From NCBI RefSeq assembly GCF_002532535.1, contig NZ_NQWI01000027.1:1-54929 (forward strand): 54,929 nucleotides of DNA, written 5' to 3'. Shown one piece after another: positions 1 through 7,517 of the stretch. The position numbers and the translations under genes were made by a program. Source of the stretch: Candidatus Viridilinea mediisalina. GTDB lineage: Bacteria > Chloroflexota > Chloroflexia > Chloroflexales > Chloroflexaceae. The first letter of the stretch is position 1; every line of letters starts with the position of its first letter. The notes below the pieces were generated by a model. The model was not told the DNA's origin, did not search any database, and saw only the letters and a program-made list of their open reading frames with translations.

Positions 1-76
1 GAAGCCAGCTTGTCGAAGCCAGCTTGTCGAAGCCAGCTTGTCGAAGCCAGCTTGTCGAAGCCAGCTTGTCGAAGCC
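1..76. repeat. 14-bp tandem repeat at window edge
   Basis: Five exact head-to-tail copies of GAAGCCAGCTTGTC followed by a partial copy, continuing beyond the left edge. The core AGCTTGTCGAAG recurs inside another repeat near 34229-34241, so it belongs to a dispersed family. It lies just downstream of the PrsW gene on the minus strand. Confidence 0.95.
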
Positions 77-122
77 AAGCGGCGCGGCCCAGAACTTCTT
101 CGCGCTAACGAAGTTTTTTTAT

Positions 123-1094
123 TTATACTAATGGCGATAACTGAGCTACTTCGTTGCGCCACTTGGCCACACGGGCGCTGTTGCCGCTCTCTTCGCCGAA
201 GCGAGCGAGTTGATGCTTCTTTTGGGCCAGATTGGCGCAGGCATTGTAGAAACGACGGGCGTTGCGCCCCTGCAAGCGCGCACGGGTTTGGCCCATAATT
301 GAGCATGCAGTCTCGTATTGAGCTTGGCTGAGTACCCCCATGGCCACTTCGTCACGCAGTTGATCCTGCATCCAGCGCTGTTCGCGGCGGATCGCCCAAA
401 TGGCCACGCCCAGCGCAACAAGCCAGGTAAGCCAGTCCACCAGCATCATCGCAACAAAGCCACTCAACCCAGCAGTCCCCACCAAGAAGACCGCCATGCC
501 ATTGTGCAGGGCGTGCAGGAAGATGGCGATGGCTAAACCGATGATGGGAAACATGAATTTGGCAATCGGGTTGGGGTTGAGCCGCGCAGCCGCGAGGCCA
601 ATGCCAATAAAGGCCGTGTAGACCGCATGACCCCAGCCGCCCAAAATGACGCGCAGGAAGAAGAGGACGAACATATCGGGGTAGCCGCCAACTTGGTACG
701 CGAGGAAGTAGAGGTAGAGCACGTTTTCAGTAGCGGCAAAGCCCAAGGCGGTAATCGCGGCATAGACCATCCCGTCAAGGATCGAGTCAAACTCATGGGG
801 GAAAATGAGGAAGATGAGGGCAACTGCCAGCCCCTTGAGTACCTCCTCGACAATGGGGGCAACAATTGTCGGACCAGCAAGATCGGCGGCCACGTCGCCA
901 ACCAGCAAACCAATGCCCAACTGGAACACAGAGGACCAGATAATTGCCCCCATTGTGGCCACGAAGGCCCCCCAGATGAAGGCTCCCACCAGGAGTTTCA
1001 ACGGCTCCTTCTCGAAGCGGTCGAGCCAGTAGACAATCGCGGCATAGAAGAAGGCCGGGACGAAACTGATAACCACAGCAATAAAAAAGGCCAT
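123..1094 (-). CDS. PrsW family intramembrane metalloprotease
   Basis: A 323-aa polytopic membrane protein with about seven to eight hydrophobic segments in its first 240 residues and a basic, soluble C-terminal tail. The PrsW hallmark EEVLK is at residues 83-87 inside a membrane segment, and further conserved stretches (ATENVLY, HAVYTAF, HALHNG) supply candidate zinc-binding histidines. PrsW proteins perform site-1 cleavage of membrane anti-sigma factors in Bacillus; the substrate here is unknown, and an ECF/membrane-protein pair lies far away at 45.9 kb. The start ATG overlaps the hisB stop (TAATG), so translation is probably coupled to hisB although the functions look unrelated. Confidence 0.9.
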   Translation of the reverse strand: MAFFIAVVISFVPAFFYAAIVYWLDRFEKEPLKLLVGAFIWGAFVATMGAIIWSSVFQLGIGLLVGDVAADLAGPTIVAPIVEEVLKGLAVALIFLIFPHEFDSILDGMVYAAITALGFAATENVLYLYFLAYQVGGYPDMFVLFFLRVILGGWGHAVYTAFIGIGLAAARLNPNPIAKFMFPIIGLAIAIFLHALHNGMAVFLVGTAGLSGFVAMMLVDWLTWLVALGVAIWAIRREQRWMQDQLRDEVAMGVLSQAQYETACSIMGQTRARLQGRNARRFYNACANLAQKKHQLARFGEESGNSARVAKWRNEVAQLSPLV

Positions 1095-1687
1095 TAGAGT
1101 ACCCCCTTTGTGCTGGGAACACTATCGGCTTGACGTGGATCATGGCGTGTGGCGGCATCGAGGGCGCGCCCAAGGGCTTTGAAGATCGCTTCAACCTTAT
1201 GGTGATCGTTGCGTCCATAGAGGACTTGGGCGTGCAGATTGAGGCGTCCGTGGAAGGCAAGGCTTTCGAGCAGGTGGAAGATTAGGTCGGTACCCAACTG
1301 GCCCAAACGTGGCGTTACAAACTCGGCCTGAACGACACAGTAGGGGCGGCCACCAAGATCAACGGCAACCAGCGCCAGCGCTTCGTCCATCGGCACAAAA
1401 CTATGGGCCGTCCGCACAATCCCACGACGCTCATCAAGCGCCTGATCGAGGGCGCGGCCCAGGCAGATGCAGACATCTTCGGCGGTGTGGTGTTCATCTA
1501 CATGCAGGTCACCGTGGGCTTGAACCTCCAGATCAAAGAGGCCATGACGCGCCCACAGAGTGAGCATGTGATCAAGGAAGCCAATGCCGGTACTGATCGA
1601 GGCTTGGCCGCTGCCGTCAAGATCGAGGCTAAGCACGATGCTCGTTTCGCCGGTGGTGCGGCTAATAGTGGCTTTGCGATGATTCAT
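1094..1687 (-). CDS. hisB: Imidazoleglycerol-phosphate dehydratase
   Basis: A 197-aa protein of normal length for monofunctional HisB, the dehydratase of the sixth histidine biosynthesis step. It carries the manganese-ligand motifs: [14 protein letters not shown] and [10 protein letters not shown]. The ATG at 1687 gives [10 protein letters not shown], the expected family N terminus; an upstream in-frame codon adds five poorly conserved residues. There is no clear Shine-Dalgarno. A repeat element ends 6-7 bp upstream and carries a TGGTAGAAT sequence resembling an extended -10, so a very short or leaderless transcript is possible (inference). Other his genes are absent apart from the hisN-like gene 430 bp upstream. 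Confidence 0.96.
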   Translation of the reverse strand: MNHRKATISRTTGETSIVLSLDLDGSGQASISTGIGFLDHMLTLWARHGLFDLEVQAHGDLHVDEHHTAEDVCICLGRALDQALDERRGIVRTAHSFVPMDEALALVAVDLGGRPYCVVQAEFVTPRLGQLGTDLIFHLLESLAFHGRLNLHAQVLYGRNDHHKVEAIFKALGRALDAATRHDPRQADSVPSTKGVL

Positions 1688-1693
1688 AGCGTA

Positions 1694-1796
1694 TTCTACC
1701 AATTAGCATTGAGCATGACCAATGGCAATCTAGCGCATTGAGATGCCATGCTCGGCTTTCAGCTATCGGCTATCGGCTATCGGATTTGGTATTACT
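1694..1796 (-). repeat. MITE-like repeat family B, copy 1
   Basis: About 100 bp between mazG and hisB. Read on the minus strand it begins TAATACCAAATCC, runs through three CGATAGC units and GCTGAAAGCCGAGCATGGC, and ends CTAATTGGTAGAA. The ends form imperfect terminal inverted repeats (TACCAAWT/AWTTGGTA). Copies 2 and 3 are at about 6445 and 9411. The first TAA is the stop codon of the MazG gene. Confidence 0.85.
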
Positions 1797-2118
1797 CAGC
1801 ACGGTGCAGACTTCGTTCAGCCGAGAAGCCATCGGGGTAGCGTTGGCGTAATTTGGCGATATTCTCGGCCATCACGTCGCTCATCTCCAACTCAAGCGCA
1901 TCACAGGCGATCGCAACATACCAGAGGATATCGCCCAATTCTTTGCTTAGAGCCGCCGTATCGAGGGGATGATCGTGGAAGACATGCTTTTTGAGCGTAT
2001 CGGCCCATTCACCCGCTTCACCACAAAGGCCAAGGGCGGCATTGAGCAACCGTTCGTTGCGGGTGCGCTGGGGCGCTTCGCTGCGTAGGGCGAGGCGCTG
2101 GTAGTCATTGACATTCAT
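1792..2118 (-). CDS. MazG-like nucleotide pyrophosphohydrolase
   Basis: A 108-aa all-alpha NTP pyrophosphohydrolase with one MazG-type domain: CGEAGEWADTLKK supplies the first ExxE-like metal motif and KELGDILWYVA the second (ExxD). Small single-domain members hydrolyse non-canonical or excess (d)NTPs to NMP and pyrophosphate; the substrate cannot be told from sequence. The ATG at 2118 is preferred because it overlaps the hisN stop (ATGA) and has GAGGTG nine bases upstream. It is co-transcribed with hisN; the HisE pyrophosphohydrolase of histidine synthesis is a distant relative, but this protein looks like MazG rather than HisE. Its stop codon lies in the repeat that follows. Confidence 0.85.
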   Translation of the reverse strand: MNVNDYQRLALRSEAPQRTRNERLLNAALGLCGEAGEWADTLKKHVFHDHPLDTAALSKELGDILWYVAIACDALELEMSDVMAENIAKLRQRYPDGFSAERSLHRAE

Positions 2119-2888
2119 CGGTTGATGCACCTCAATACTTCATCAAATACGAGTCCATTGGTACTCATCCCCTCTTCGTTCTCAATCGTCGCATTGCCCT
2201 GCCAATCGGTGAAGGTTCCACCGGCTTCACTGAGGATCGGCAAGAGCGCAGCGGCGTCCCAAACACTCATAATGGGATCGAGTGCAACCTCGGCGCGCCC
2301 GGTAGCGACAAGCAGGTGGCCATAGCAATCGCCCCAGGTACGGAAGAGTCCACATGTTGCGATGATGCGCTGGAAGGCATCGGCTCTGTTGTAGCGTTCG
2401 TAGCCGTGGGCAATCGTAGCAACCACAAGGCTGGTATTGAGGCTTGTCACGGGTGAGACGCGGCAGGGGCGGCCATTCCACCAGCAACCGAGCCCTTGGG
2501 CCGCATAGACGATCTCGTTGAGGGCGGGCATATTGACCACCCCAAGGATGGGTTGGCCCTCACGCAGCAGCCCGATCATGACCCCATAGAGCGGCATACC
2601 GCGCACAAAAGTTTTGGTACCATCAATCGGATCAAGAATCCAGCGATAGGTAGCCCCGGCCCCACCACTCAACCCCTCCTCTTCACCAAGGATCGCGTGG
2701 TCGGGATAGCGCTCTTGCAGTGCCGCCCGCAAAAAAGCCTCAGCCTCACGGTCGGCAATGGTCACAGGCGAAGCATCGGCTTTATGTTCAATGGCGAGAT
2801 CGCTCTGAAAGTAGCGCAGGGTAATCTTACCAGCCTGCCATGCAAGTTGATGGGTAAAAGCAAGTAGCGAGGATAACTCTGTAGTCAT
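2115..2888 (-). CDS. hisN: Histidinol-phosphatase, inositol monophosphatase family
   Basis: A 257-aa Mg-dependent, Li-sensitive phosphatase-fold protein. Metal-site motifs are complete: GEEEG, DPIDGTK and SVWDAAAL. The sequence matches HisN-type histidinol-phosphate phosphatases more than inositol monophosphatases (DPIDGTKTFVRG and the MPLYGVMIGL segment), and nearby hisB supports a role in the histidine pathway. An inositol- or 3'-phosphoadenosine phosphatase activity remains possible. ATG 2888 has GGAG at optimal spacing. It is the first gene of a minus-strand group with mazG and probably hisB-prsW; the start faces the tandem repeat array at 2912. Confidence 0.85.
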   Translation of the reverse strand: MTTELSSLLAFTHQLAWQAGKITLRYFQSDLAIEHKADASPVTIADREAEAFLRAALQERYPDHAILGEEEGLSGGAGATYRWILDPIDGTKTFVRGMPLYGVMIGLLREGQPILGVVNMPALNEIVYAAQGLGCWWNGRPCRVSPVTSLNTSLVVATIAHGYERYNRADAFQRIIATCGLFRTWGDCYGHLLVATGRAEVALDPIMSVWDAAALLPILSEAGGTFTDWQGNATIENEEGMSTNGLVFDEVLRCINR

Positions 2889-2911
2889 GGGCACTCCGTA
2901 TTACCGTTTGC

Positions 2912-3117
2912 GAGGACGCGAGGACGCGAGAACGCGAGGACGCGAGGACGTGAGGACGCGAGGACGTGAGGACGCGAGGACGCGAGGACGTGAGGACGTG
3001 AGGACGCGAGGACGCGAGGACGTGAGGACGCGAGGACGCGAGGACGCGAGGACGCGAGGACGCGAGAACGCGAAGCCTTCGCCTCTTCGCCTCTTCGCCT
3101 CTTTATCTGAAACCTTC
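2912..3117. repeat. 8-bp minisatellite GAGGACGC array
   Basis: About 20 tandem copies of the 8-mer GAGGACGC with GAGGACGT and GAGAACGC variants (2912-3071), followed by three units of TTCGCCTC, which is close to the inverse of GAGGCGAA, and then the sequence TCTGAAACCTTCC that also ends other repeats here. It separates the divergent hisN and FHA genes, so it probably embeds or adjoins both promoters. The same 8-mer recurs at 13.35 kb and, inverted, at 17.28 kb. Confidence 0.95.
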
Positions 3118-3182
3118 CTCCAGGGCTATGATACACTACATGCAGTCCGAAAGGAAAACCCAACTCTTCCCATGGTAGCCAT

Positions 3183-3836
3183 ATGCAACACGAAGCACCT
3201 CTTGCCCGTTTAGTGGCACTCAGCGATGACGTTGTACCGAGCGAGTTTGCGCTGTTGGGCGAGGAACATAGTATTGGGCGGGCAGCGCTCTGCGACATCG
3301 TGATCAACCGGCAGACCGTATCGCGCTTGCATGCGCGGGTTCTGCGAGAAGGGCCACGGCATTTGTTGCAGGATGCAGGCAGCGCGAATGGCACCTTCAT
3401 CAACGGGGTGCAGATCAACGCGCCACACCTCTTGAGCAACCGCGACACGATTGGTTTAGGCGCGGCGGGCGAGCTCTTACGCTTCATTGATCCCGATCCC
3501 ACCGTGGTGCCCACCACGCGCCTACGGCTTGACGAGCGGATGCAGATCTTTTATCTAGGCAGCCAAGCGCTCGAACTGACGCCGAGTCAACAGCGGCTCT
3601 TGACCCATCTTTACCGCCATGTGGGTGAACTGGTGACCCGCGAAGCGTGTGCCGAGGCGATCTGGGGGCGCGACTATGATCCTGGCTTAGACGCGGAGGC
3701 GCTCGATCGCGCCATCAGCAACCTACGGGGCGTATTGCGGCGCAGCGAGCATGGGGCAGAGTTGTTGCAGACCCGGCGAGGCTTGGGGTACATCCTGTTG
3801 GCACAACCACCACAACGCGAGGGAGAGGCGCAATGA
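3183..3836 (+). CDS. FHA domain / winged-helix transcriptional regulator
   Basis: A 217-aa protein. The N-terminal half is an FHA phosphothreonine-binding domain (about residues 8-100) with IGR, VSRLHARV and GSANGTFING, all key binding residues present. The C-terminal half (about 125-208) is an OmpR/Trans_reg_C winged helix (LTPSQQRLLTHLYRHVGELVTRE, RRGLGYIL). The architecture suggests a DNA-binding regulator controlled by a Ser/Thr kinase, in the reverse domain order of mycobacterial EmbR. A paralog at 37508 is coupled to a kinase gene. It overlaps the downstream Uma2 gene by ATGA, so the two are co-translated. Confidence 0.85.
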   Translation: MQHEAPLARLVALSDDVVPSEFALLGEEHSIGRAALCDIVINRQTVSRLHARVLREGPRHLLQDAGSANGTFINGVQINAPHLLSNRDTIGLGAAGELLRFIDPDPTVVPTTRLRLDERMQIFYLGSQALELTPSQQRLLTHLYRHVGELVTREACAEAIWGRDYDPGLDAEALDRAISNLRGVLRRSEHGAELLQTRRGLGYILLAQPPQREGEAQ

Positions 3837-4426
3837 GTGTACCTACCGCAGTCAGCATGAGCGAAGCGGACTACCTTGCCTTTGAGCGGGCTAGTGCCCA
3901 GAAGCATGAATACTACAATGGGCAGGTCTATGCAATGACCGGCGCTAAGGCAACCCACAACCTGATTGTAGGCAACACCTTAGCGGCACTCCACCGACAG
4001 TTGCGAACCAAACCTTGCCAAGTCTACCCAAGCGACATGCGGGTCAAAATAAGCCAAACCGGCCTGCACACCTACCCTGACATCGTTGTCGTCTGCGGCA
4101 CACCCATGTTTAGCGACAAGAGCCAAGATACGCTCTTAAACCCCCTCATGATCGTAGAGGTTCTCTCAGCATCTACAGAGCGTTATGATCGAGGCATGAA
4201 ATTTCAGCACTACCGCACCCTTGAGAGCCTTACCGTATACCTCTTGATTGCCCACGATCACCCTCATCTGGAATATTTTGCACGCCAAGAGCAAGGCTTG
4301 TGGATGTTACGAGAAGCAACTGAGTTAACCCAGACCCTAGAGATCGAAGCGCTTGGTTGTAGCCTGAGTGTCGCGGATGTCTATGAAAAAGTGGTCTTTG
4401 AGGGCGAGGGATCGGTGCCGTCGTAG
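3833..4426 (+). CDS. Uma2 family endonuclease (DUF820)
   Basis: A 197-aa protein of the Uma2/DUF820 family, which has a PD-(D/E)xK restriction-like fold and is expanded in Cyanobacteria and Chloroflexota. Visible family features are the N-terminal SEADYLAFERAS and HEYYNGQVYAMTG segments, the catalytic aspartate in YPDIVVV and the LMIVEVLSAST strand with its glutamate. The biological role of Uma2 proteins is not established. ATGA overlap with the FHA regulator indicates one transcript. The last codons and the TAG stop (4424-4426) lie in a dispersed hairpin repeat, so the original C terminus may have been replaced. Confidence 0.88.
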   Translation: MSVPTAVSMSEADYLAFERASAQKHEYYNGQVYAMTGAKATHNLIVGNTLAALHRQLRTKPCQVYPSDMRVKISQTGLHTYPDIVVVCGTPMFSDKSQDTLLNPLMIVEVLSASTERYDRGMKFQHYRTLESLTVYLLIAHDHPHLEYFARQEQGLWMLREATELTQTLEIEALGCSLSVADVYEKVVFEGEGSVPS

Positions 4427-4532
4427 TGCCGATTTTAGTCGGCATCTAACGGCAACCTGCGGTCTCAGCCGACTAAAGTCGGCACTCCGTCGGAGACCAA
4501 ACTGTAAAGTAATCCTAAAACCTTGTCTAAAC
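4419..4532. repeat. Hairpin repeat family A, copy 1
   Basis: Starts CGTCGTAGTGCCGA and contains the inverted pair GCCGATTTTAGTCGGC and GCCGACTAAAGTCGGC, whose outer arms GTGCCG and CGGCAC also pair, then a tail with CTGTAAAGT and CCTAAAACC. Closely related copies lie at 17117 and 25010; copies with a different tail and terminal repeats lie at 17358 and 47550. It supplies the stop codon of the Uma2 gene. Confidence 0.9.
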
Positions 4533-4563
4533 AAAAAATCCGACGCCTGCATGAGACGTCGGA
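4533..4563 (-). terminator. Rho-independent terminator of the tRNA pair
   Basis: Read on the minus strand: stem TCCGACG / CGTCGGA with an 11-base loop followed by six T residues. It lies 10 bp after tRNA-Gln and should end the tRNA-Leu/tRNA-Gln transcript. Confidence 0.85.
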
Positions 4564-4573
4564 ACAACAAGTT

Positions 4574-4647
4574 TGGCTGGGGCACAGGGACTCGAACCCC
4601 AACTACCTGATCCAGAGTCAGGCGTTCTACCGTTAAACTATGCCCCA
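4574..4647 (-). tRNA. tRNA-Gln (CTG)
   Basis: A 74-nt cloverleaf: acceptor TGGGGCA/TGCCCCA, D arm with GTTTAACGGTAGAAC, anticodon stem CCTGA/TCAGG with loop CTCTGGA (anticodon CTG), T loop TTCGAGT, and an encoded GCCA 3' end. It is the second gene of a two-tRNA transcript. Confidence 0.96.
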
Positions 4648-4660
4648 CTATGATCTGAGT

Positions 4661-4748
<88 letters not shown>

Positions 4749-4773
4749 GGCACACAGCAACTCAACGGGTTGT

Positions 4774-4802
4774 ATGGTACACCCTTTGGGGTATTTTGTC
4801 AA
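4774..4802 (-). promoter_or_regulatory. sigma-70 promoter for tRNA-Leu/tRNA-Gln
   Basis: TTGACA (minus strand, 4802-4797), 17-bp spacer, TACCAT (4779-4774). The predicted start lies about 20 bp upstream of mature tRNA-Leu. Confidence 0.75.
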
Positions 4803-4833
4803 ATGCTTTGCCATGGAGGGGTGAATAGGATGA

Positions 4834-4862
4834 TTGACAAGCTTCCTTCTGCGTGGTATGCT
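4834..4862 (+). promoter_or_regulatory. Strong promoter for the 41-aa ORF unit
   Basis: TTGACA at 4834-4839, 17-bp spacer, TATGCT at 4857-4862, with TGG immediately before the -10 (extended -10). It is divergent from the tRNA promoter. The predicted transcript starts near 4869 and reaches the terminator at 5089-5125. Confidence 0.8.
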
Positions 4863-4939
4863 GCTCTCGGCTGATGGAGCTATCCATCAGTACGCAGGAA
4901 GTGGCCGCTTTGGAACGGATTGGAAAGGAGCGAAGCGCT

Positions 4940-5065
4940 ATGTTCAAGCTATTATGTGTGACTATTGTCGGCTTCGCTACGTTGGATCTGCTGGTTCGGG
5001 CCGTTGTTGCTCGTGCTGCCGTTGATCCGCGTCCACCCACGTTCCATCTGCTCAGGGGCGCATAA
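4940..5065 (+). CDS. Hypothetical 41-aa peptide
   Basis: Unrecognised. It starts MFKLLCVTIVGFATLDLLVR and continues with a basic, proline-containing tail ending FHLLRGA. The first 20 residues are hydrophobic enough for one membrane helix. A good AAAGGAG lies at 4923-4929, ten bases before the ATG. The ORF stands alone between a near-consensus promoter and two terminators. It could be a small membrane protein, a leader peptide or incidental to a structured RNA; the ribosome-binding site favours translation. Confidence 0.5.
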   Translation: MFKLLCVTIVGFATLDLLVRAVVARAAVDPRPPTFHLLRGA

Positions 5066-5088
5066 GGCCCTGCTTCATCCGAGCATAT

Positions 5089-5125
5089 GGCTGTGGGTTG
5101 CAAACAGAGCACCCACAGCCTTTTT
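5089..5125 (+). terminator. Rho-independent terminator
   Basis: Perfect 10-bp stem GGCTGTGGGT / ACCCACAGCC with a 12-base loop, then TTTTT. It lies 24 bp after the 41-aa ORF. Confidence 0.9.
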
Positions 5126-5136
5126 GATTCTGCAAA

Positions 5137-5168
5137 GGGTCGTGGTGTGCTGCGCCACGCCCCTTTTT
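5137..5168 (+). terminator. Second terminator-like hairpin
   Basis: Stem GGGTCGTGG / CCACGCCCC (one mismatch), loop about 9 nt, then TTTTT. It follows the first terminator by 11 bp and precedes the 98-aa ORF by about 36 bp. Confidence 0.6.
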
Positions 5169-5204
5169 GGGCATGTCGATTTTTTAACTGAAAGGAACCT
5201 ACCA

Positions 5205-5501
5205 ATGATATCGATGAATCACGCTATTGAGGCTAGACGCACGCTGCCGGATTTGTGTTTACTGCCGCTTGAAGCGGCTCTCAGACCCCAAGGGAGTGCT
5301 ACAGTGATCATTTTAGAGCGTGATCATTCTTTACATAACTATCCGCCTACCGAGCCTAGTACTCATGTGCAGCAGGCCGCGCTGGAGTTGCCTGAAGCGC
5401 AGGTTCAGCCCCATCTTTTGCGTCGTATCATCAAGTTTATTTTTGATCTGCTTGGAATCAACACCATGGAGGTGCGTATTCATGACCATATGCAGCACTG
5501 A
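5205..5501 (+). CDS. Hypothetical 98-aa protein upstream of rsgA
   Basis: Unrecognised protein beginning MISMNHAIEARRTLPD. No signal peptide or membrane segment; the C-terminal third (LLRRIIKFIFDLLGINTM) looks amphipathic or hydrophobic and ends in a histidine-rich tail (HDHMQH). The ATG at 5205 has GAAAGGAA about eight bases upstream, so this start is used in preference to the longer open frame, which runs back through both terminators. It ends 10 bp before rsgA, implying co-transcription; no promoter is visible between the terminators and this gene. Confidence 0.6.
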   Translation: MISMNHAIEARRTLPDLCLLPLEAALRPQGSATVIILERDHSLHNYPPTEPSTHVQQAALELPEAQVQPHLLRRIIKFIFDLLGINTMEVRIHDHMQH

Positions 5502-5511
5502 GGGTGGGCCA

Positions 5512-6438
5512 ATGGGCCAGCCTTCGCGCCCTGATCGGCTGCTTGGTACGGTACTCCGCGCTCAGAGTGGCTTCTTCTGGGTGCAGACGGAGGCGGGCGT
5601 GATTGAGTGTCGCCTGCGTGGGCGGTTGAAGCGCGAACGCCTCGCAACCGATATTGCGGTGATTGGCGATCATGTTGAGATTAGCCGCGCTGGTGGTATG
5701 ACTGGTGCAGTTGAAGCGGTGTTGCCGCGCCGCTCCAAGCTGGCCCGCCGGGGCGCGGGGGCGCGGGGGGCCCACAAAGAGGATGTCTTGGTTGCCAATC
5801 TCGACCAAGTGTTGCTCACGTTTGCCTGTGCTGCCCCGTCCTTCGCCCCACGCATGCTCGACCGCTACCTCGTGATCTGTGAATATAGCCAGCTTGATGC
5901 GGTGGTGGTGGCTACCAAGACCGACTTGGTGGCTCCTGCTGAAGCGCAGGCGCTCTTTGCGCCCTACGAGCGGATTGGCTACCCGGTGCTCTATGTTTCC
6001 AACACGACTGGCGCAGGGCTAGAGGCGCTGCGGCACCAGGTGGCTGGGCGCATCAGCGTGGTTACGGGGAAATCGGGGGTGGGCAAATCGAGCCTCCTCA
6101 ATGCACTGCAACCCGAACTGCACCTAGCCACTGCGGCGGTCAGTACGGCACTCAACAAGGGCCGTCACACCACCACCGTAGCCGAACTGATCCCCCTGCC
6201 TGAAGGCGGATTCCTCGCCGACACCCCCGGCATCCGCGAGATCGGGCTTTGGCAGGTGCCTACCGAAGATTTGGCGTGGTGCTACCGTGAACTGCGCCCC
6301 TTCATTGATGACTGCTTCTTCGCAGGTTGCACCCACACCCACGAGCCCAATTGTGCGGTACGGGCGGCATTGCGACAGGGTGCGATTGCCCCTGAACGCT
6401 ACGAGAGCTATGTGCGGCTGCGTAGTGGTGAGGTGTAG
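5512..6438 (+). CDS. rsgA: Ribosome small-subunit biogenesis GTPase RsgA
   Basis: A 308-aa circularly permuted GTPase that checks late 30S subunit maturation. Order of parts: N-terminal OB fold (about 10-75), G4 motif TKTDL, P-loop GKSGVGKSS (about 186-194), G3 DTPGI, and a C-terminal zinc module CFFAGCTHTHEPNC. All nucleotide and zinc motifs are present and length is normal. ATG 5512 gives the expected short N terminus, although no strong Shine-Dalgarno stands in front of it; coupling to the 98-aa ORF that ends 10 bp upstream is likely. The longer open frame upstream overlaps that ORF and is rejected. Confidence 0.96.
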   Translation: MGQPSRPDRLLGTVLRAQSGFFWVQTEAGVIECRLRGRLKRERLATDIAVIGDHVEISRAGGMTGAVEAVLPRRSKLARRGAGARGAHKEDVLVANLDQVLLTFACAAPSFAPRMLDRYLVICEYSQLDAVVVATKTDLVAPAEAQALFAPYERIGYPVLYVSNTTGAGLEALRHQVAGRISVVTGKSGVGKSSLLNALQPELHLATAAVSTALNKGRHTTTVAELIPLPEGGFLADTPGIREIGLWQVPTEDLAWCYRELRPFIDDCFFAGCTHTHEPNCAVRAALRQGAIAPERYESYVRLRSGEV

Positions 6439-6444
6439 TACTAA

Positions 6445-6520
6445 ATTCGATAGCCGATAGCTGAAAGCCGAACATGGCGTCCCAATATGCTTTCGCGTTC
6501 TTGATGATGCGGTATGTTCA
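6445..6520 (+). repeat. Repeat family B, copy 2 (partial)
   Basis: CGATAGCCGATAGCTGAAAG followed by CCGAACATGGCGTC and CAATATGCTTT matches the family seen at 1694 and 9411. The distal half differs and passes directly into a family C repeat, so this copy looks truncated or recombined. Confidence 0.75.
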
Positions 6521-6652
6521 ACGCCGCAAAGGAACGCAACAAAGCTGCGTTGCCTTCGCCCCTCTCCCACAACGTGGGAGAGGGGTAGGGGGTGAGGGCC
6601 ATCCTGGGCATCCCAAAGCCCTATTGGTCGCTACAGAAGCAAACGTTTTGTC
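6521..6652 (+). repeat. Repeat family C, copy 1
   Basis: Contains CGCAAAGGAACGCAACAAAG, the hairpin CCCCTCTCCCACAACG / TGGGAGAGGGG, GTAGGGGGTGAGGGCCATCC and a tail with CCCAAAGCCCTATTGGTCGC. About 130 bp; copies 2 and 3 are at 34140 and 47385 in the same orientation relative to the window. Confidence 0.9.
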
Positions 6653-6672
6653 CGCCCATAAACCCACAACTT

Positions 6673-7515
6673 CTACACCTCCACCTGCACCCCTTCACGG
6701 GCAGCATCGAGGATGAGCGTATGGCCATGGGCGTTCAATTCGGCACCGTAGTGTACAAGCAGTTGGTCAAGTTGGGCATCGGTGCGCGTAGGGGCGTGGT
6801 GGAAGAGGTAGAGCCGTTCAACCTTGGATTCGAGTGCCAGTTCAATGGCATCTTCAACCCGACTGTGGCCGTAGTCTTGCACATGCTCTTGGCGGGTGTA
6901 GGGCGCACTATGGATAAGCAGATTGGCATGTTTGGCAAAGCCAACCGCCTTGCGCCAGATAATATCGTTACTGTAGCGCACATCAGTGATATAGACCAGC
7001 GCTCGCTCGCCCTCTTCGATACGGTAGGCCCAGATGGGTGAATTGAGCCGTTGCGAGAGCGGCATAGCGCGAATGGTCAGGCTGCCAACCTGCACCGGCT
7101 CGGTGGTAATGGGCACAAAGTTGTGGGTAGCTCCAATATGTGCTAGGCCATAGACAGGTGAATAGACGGGTGAAAGGATGCCGTCATAGACCATCTCGAG
7201 CGAGCCACGGGTGCTATCGGGGCCATAGATGCGTAGTTGGTTGCCGGGCACATGCACCACTCCGGGAAAGGGCAGCCCAAGGATATGATCCCAATAGGTA
7301 TGGGAGATCAGCAGGGTCAATTGACCCCGGCCCTGCCCAAAATCCCCTCGCATCAGGTGGTCGCCAAACTGACAAAAGCCGGTACCACTATCGAGAGCCA
7401 ACAGTTCACCATTGGTGCCATGGAGCGCAATACAGCAGGTATTGCCACCATAGCGCAAATAGTCGGCACCGGGCGTTGGCACATAGCCTCGCACCCCCCA
7501 GAACGCGATCCTCAT
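6673..7515 (-). CDS. MBL-fold protein with degenerate metal site
   Basis: A 280-aa metallo-beta-lactamase-fold protein, paralogous to the gene directly upstream (shared RYGGNT, HTxWDHIxGxPF and LFHH positions). The first metal motif HxHxDH reads HTYWDH (residues 72-77, second His replaced by Tyr). The His of the paralog's NHP motif is replaced (LSQ), and the paralog's YDAQFT and FHHDPHR segments read HSAPYT and FHHAPTR. Most zinc ligands are therefore altered, and hydrolase activity is doubtful; a binding or regulatory role, or one-metal chemistry, is possible. The gap to the upstream paralog is 2 bp, so they form an operon made by duplication. Confidence 0.85.
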   Translation of the reverse strand: MRIAFWGVRGYVPTPGADYLRYGGNTCCIALHGTNGELLALDSGTGFCQFGDHLMRGDFGQGRGQLTLLISHTYWDHILGLPFPGVVHVPGNQLRIYGPDSTRGSLEMVYDGILSPVYSPVYGLAHIGATHNFVPITTEPVQVGSLTIRAMPLSQRLNSPIWAYRIEEGERALVYITDVRYSNDIIWRKAVGFAKHANLLIHSAPYTRQEHVQDYGHSRVEDAIELALESKVERLYLFHHAPTRTDAQLDQLLVHYGAELNAHGHTLILDAAREGVQVEV

Positions 7516-7517
7516 GG

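Noticed and set aside
2912-3075. Possible CRISPR array
   Set aside because: The unit is only 8 bp, copies are directly adjacent and there are no spacers; no cas genes are near.
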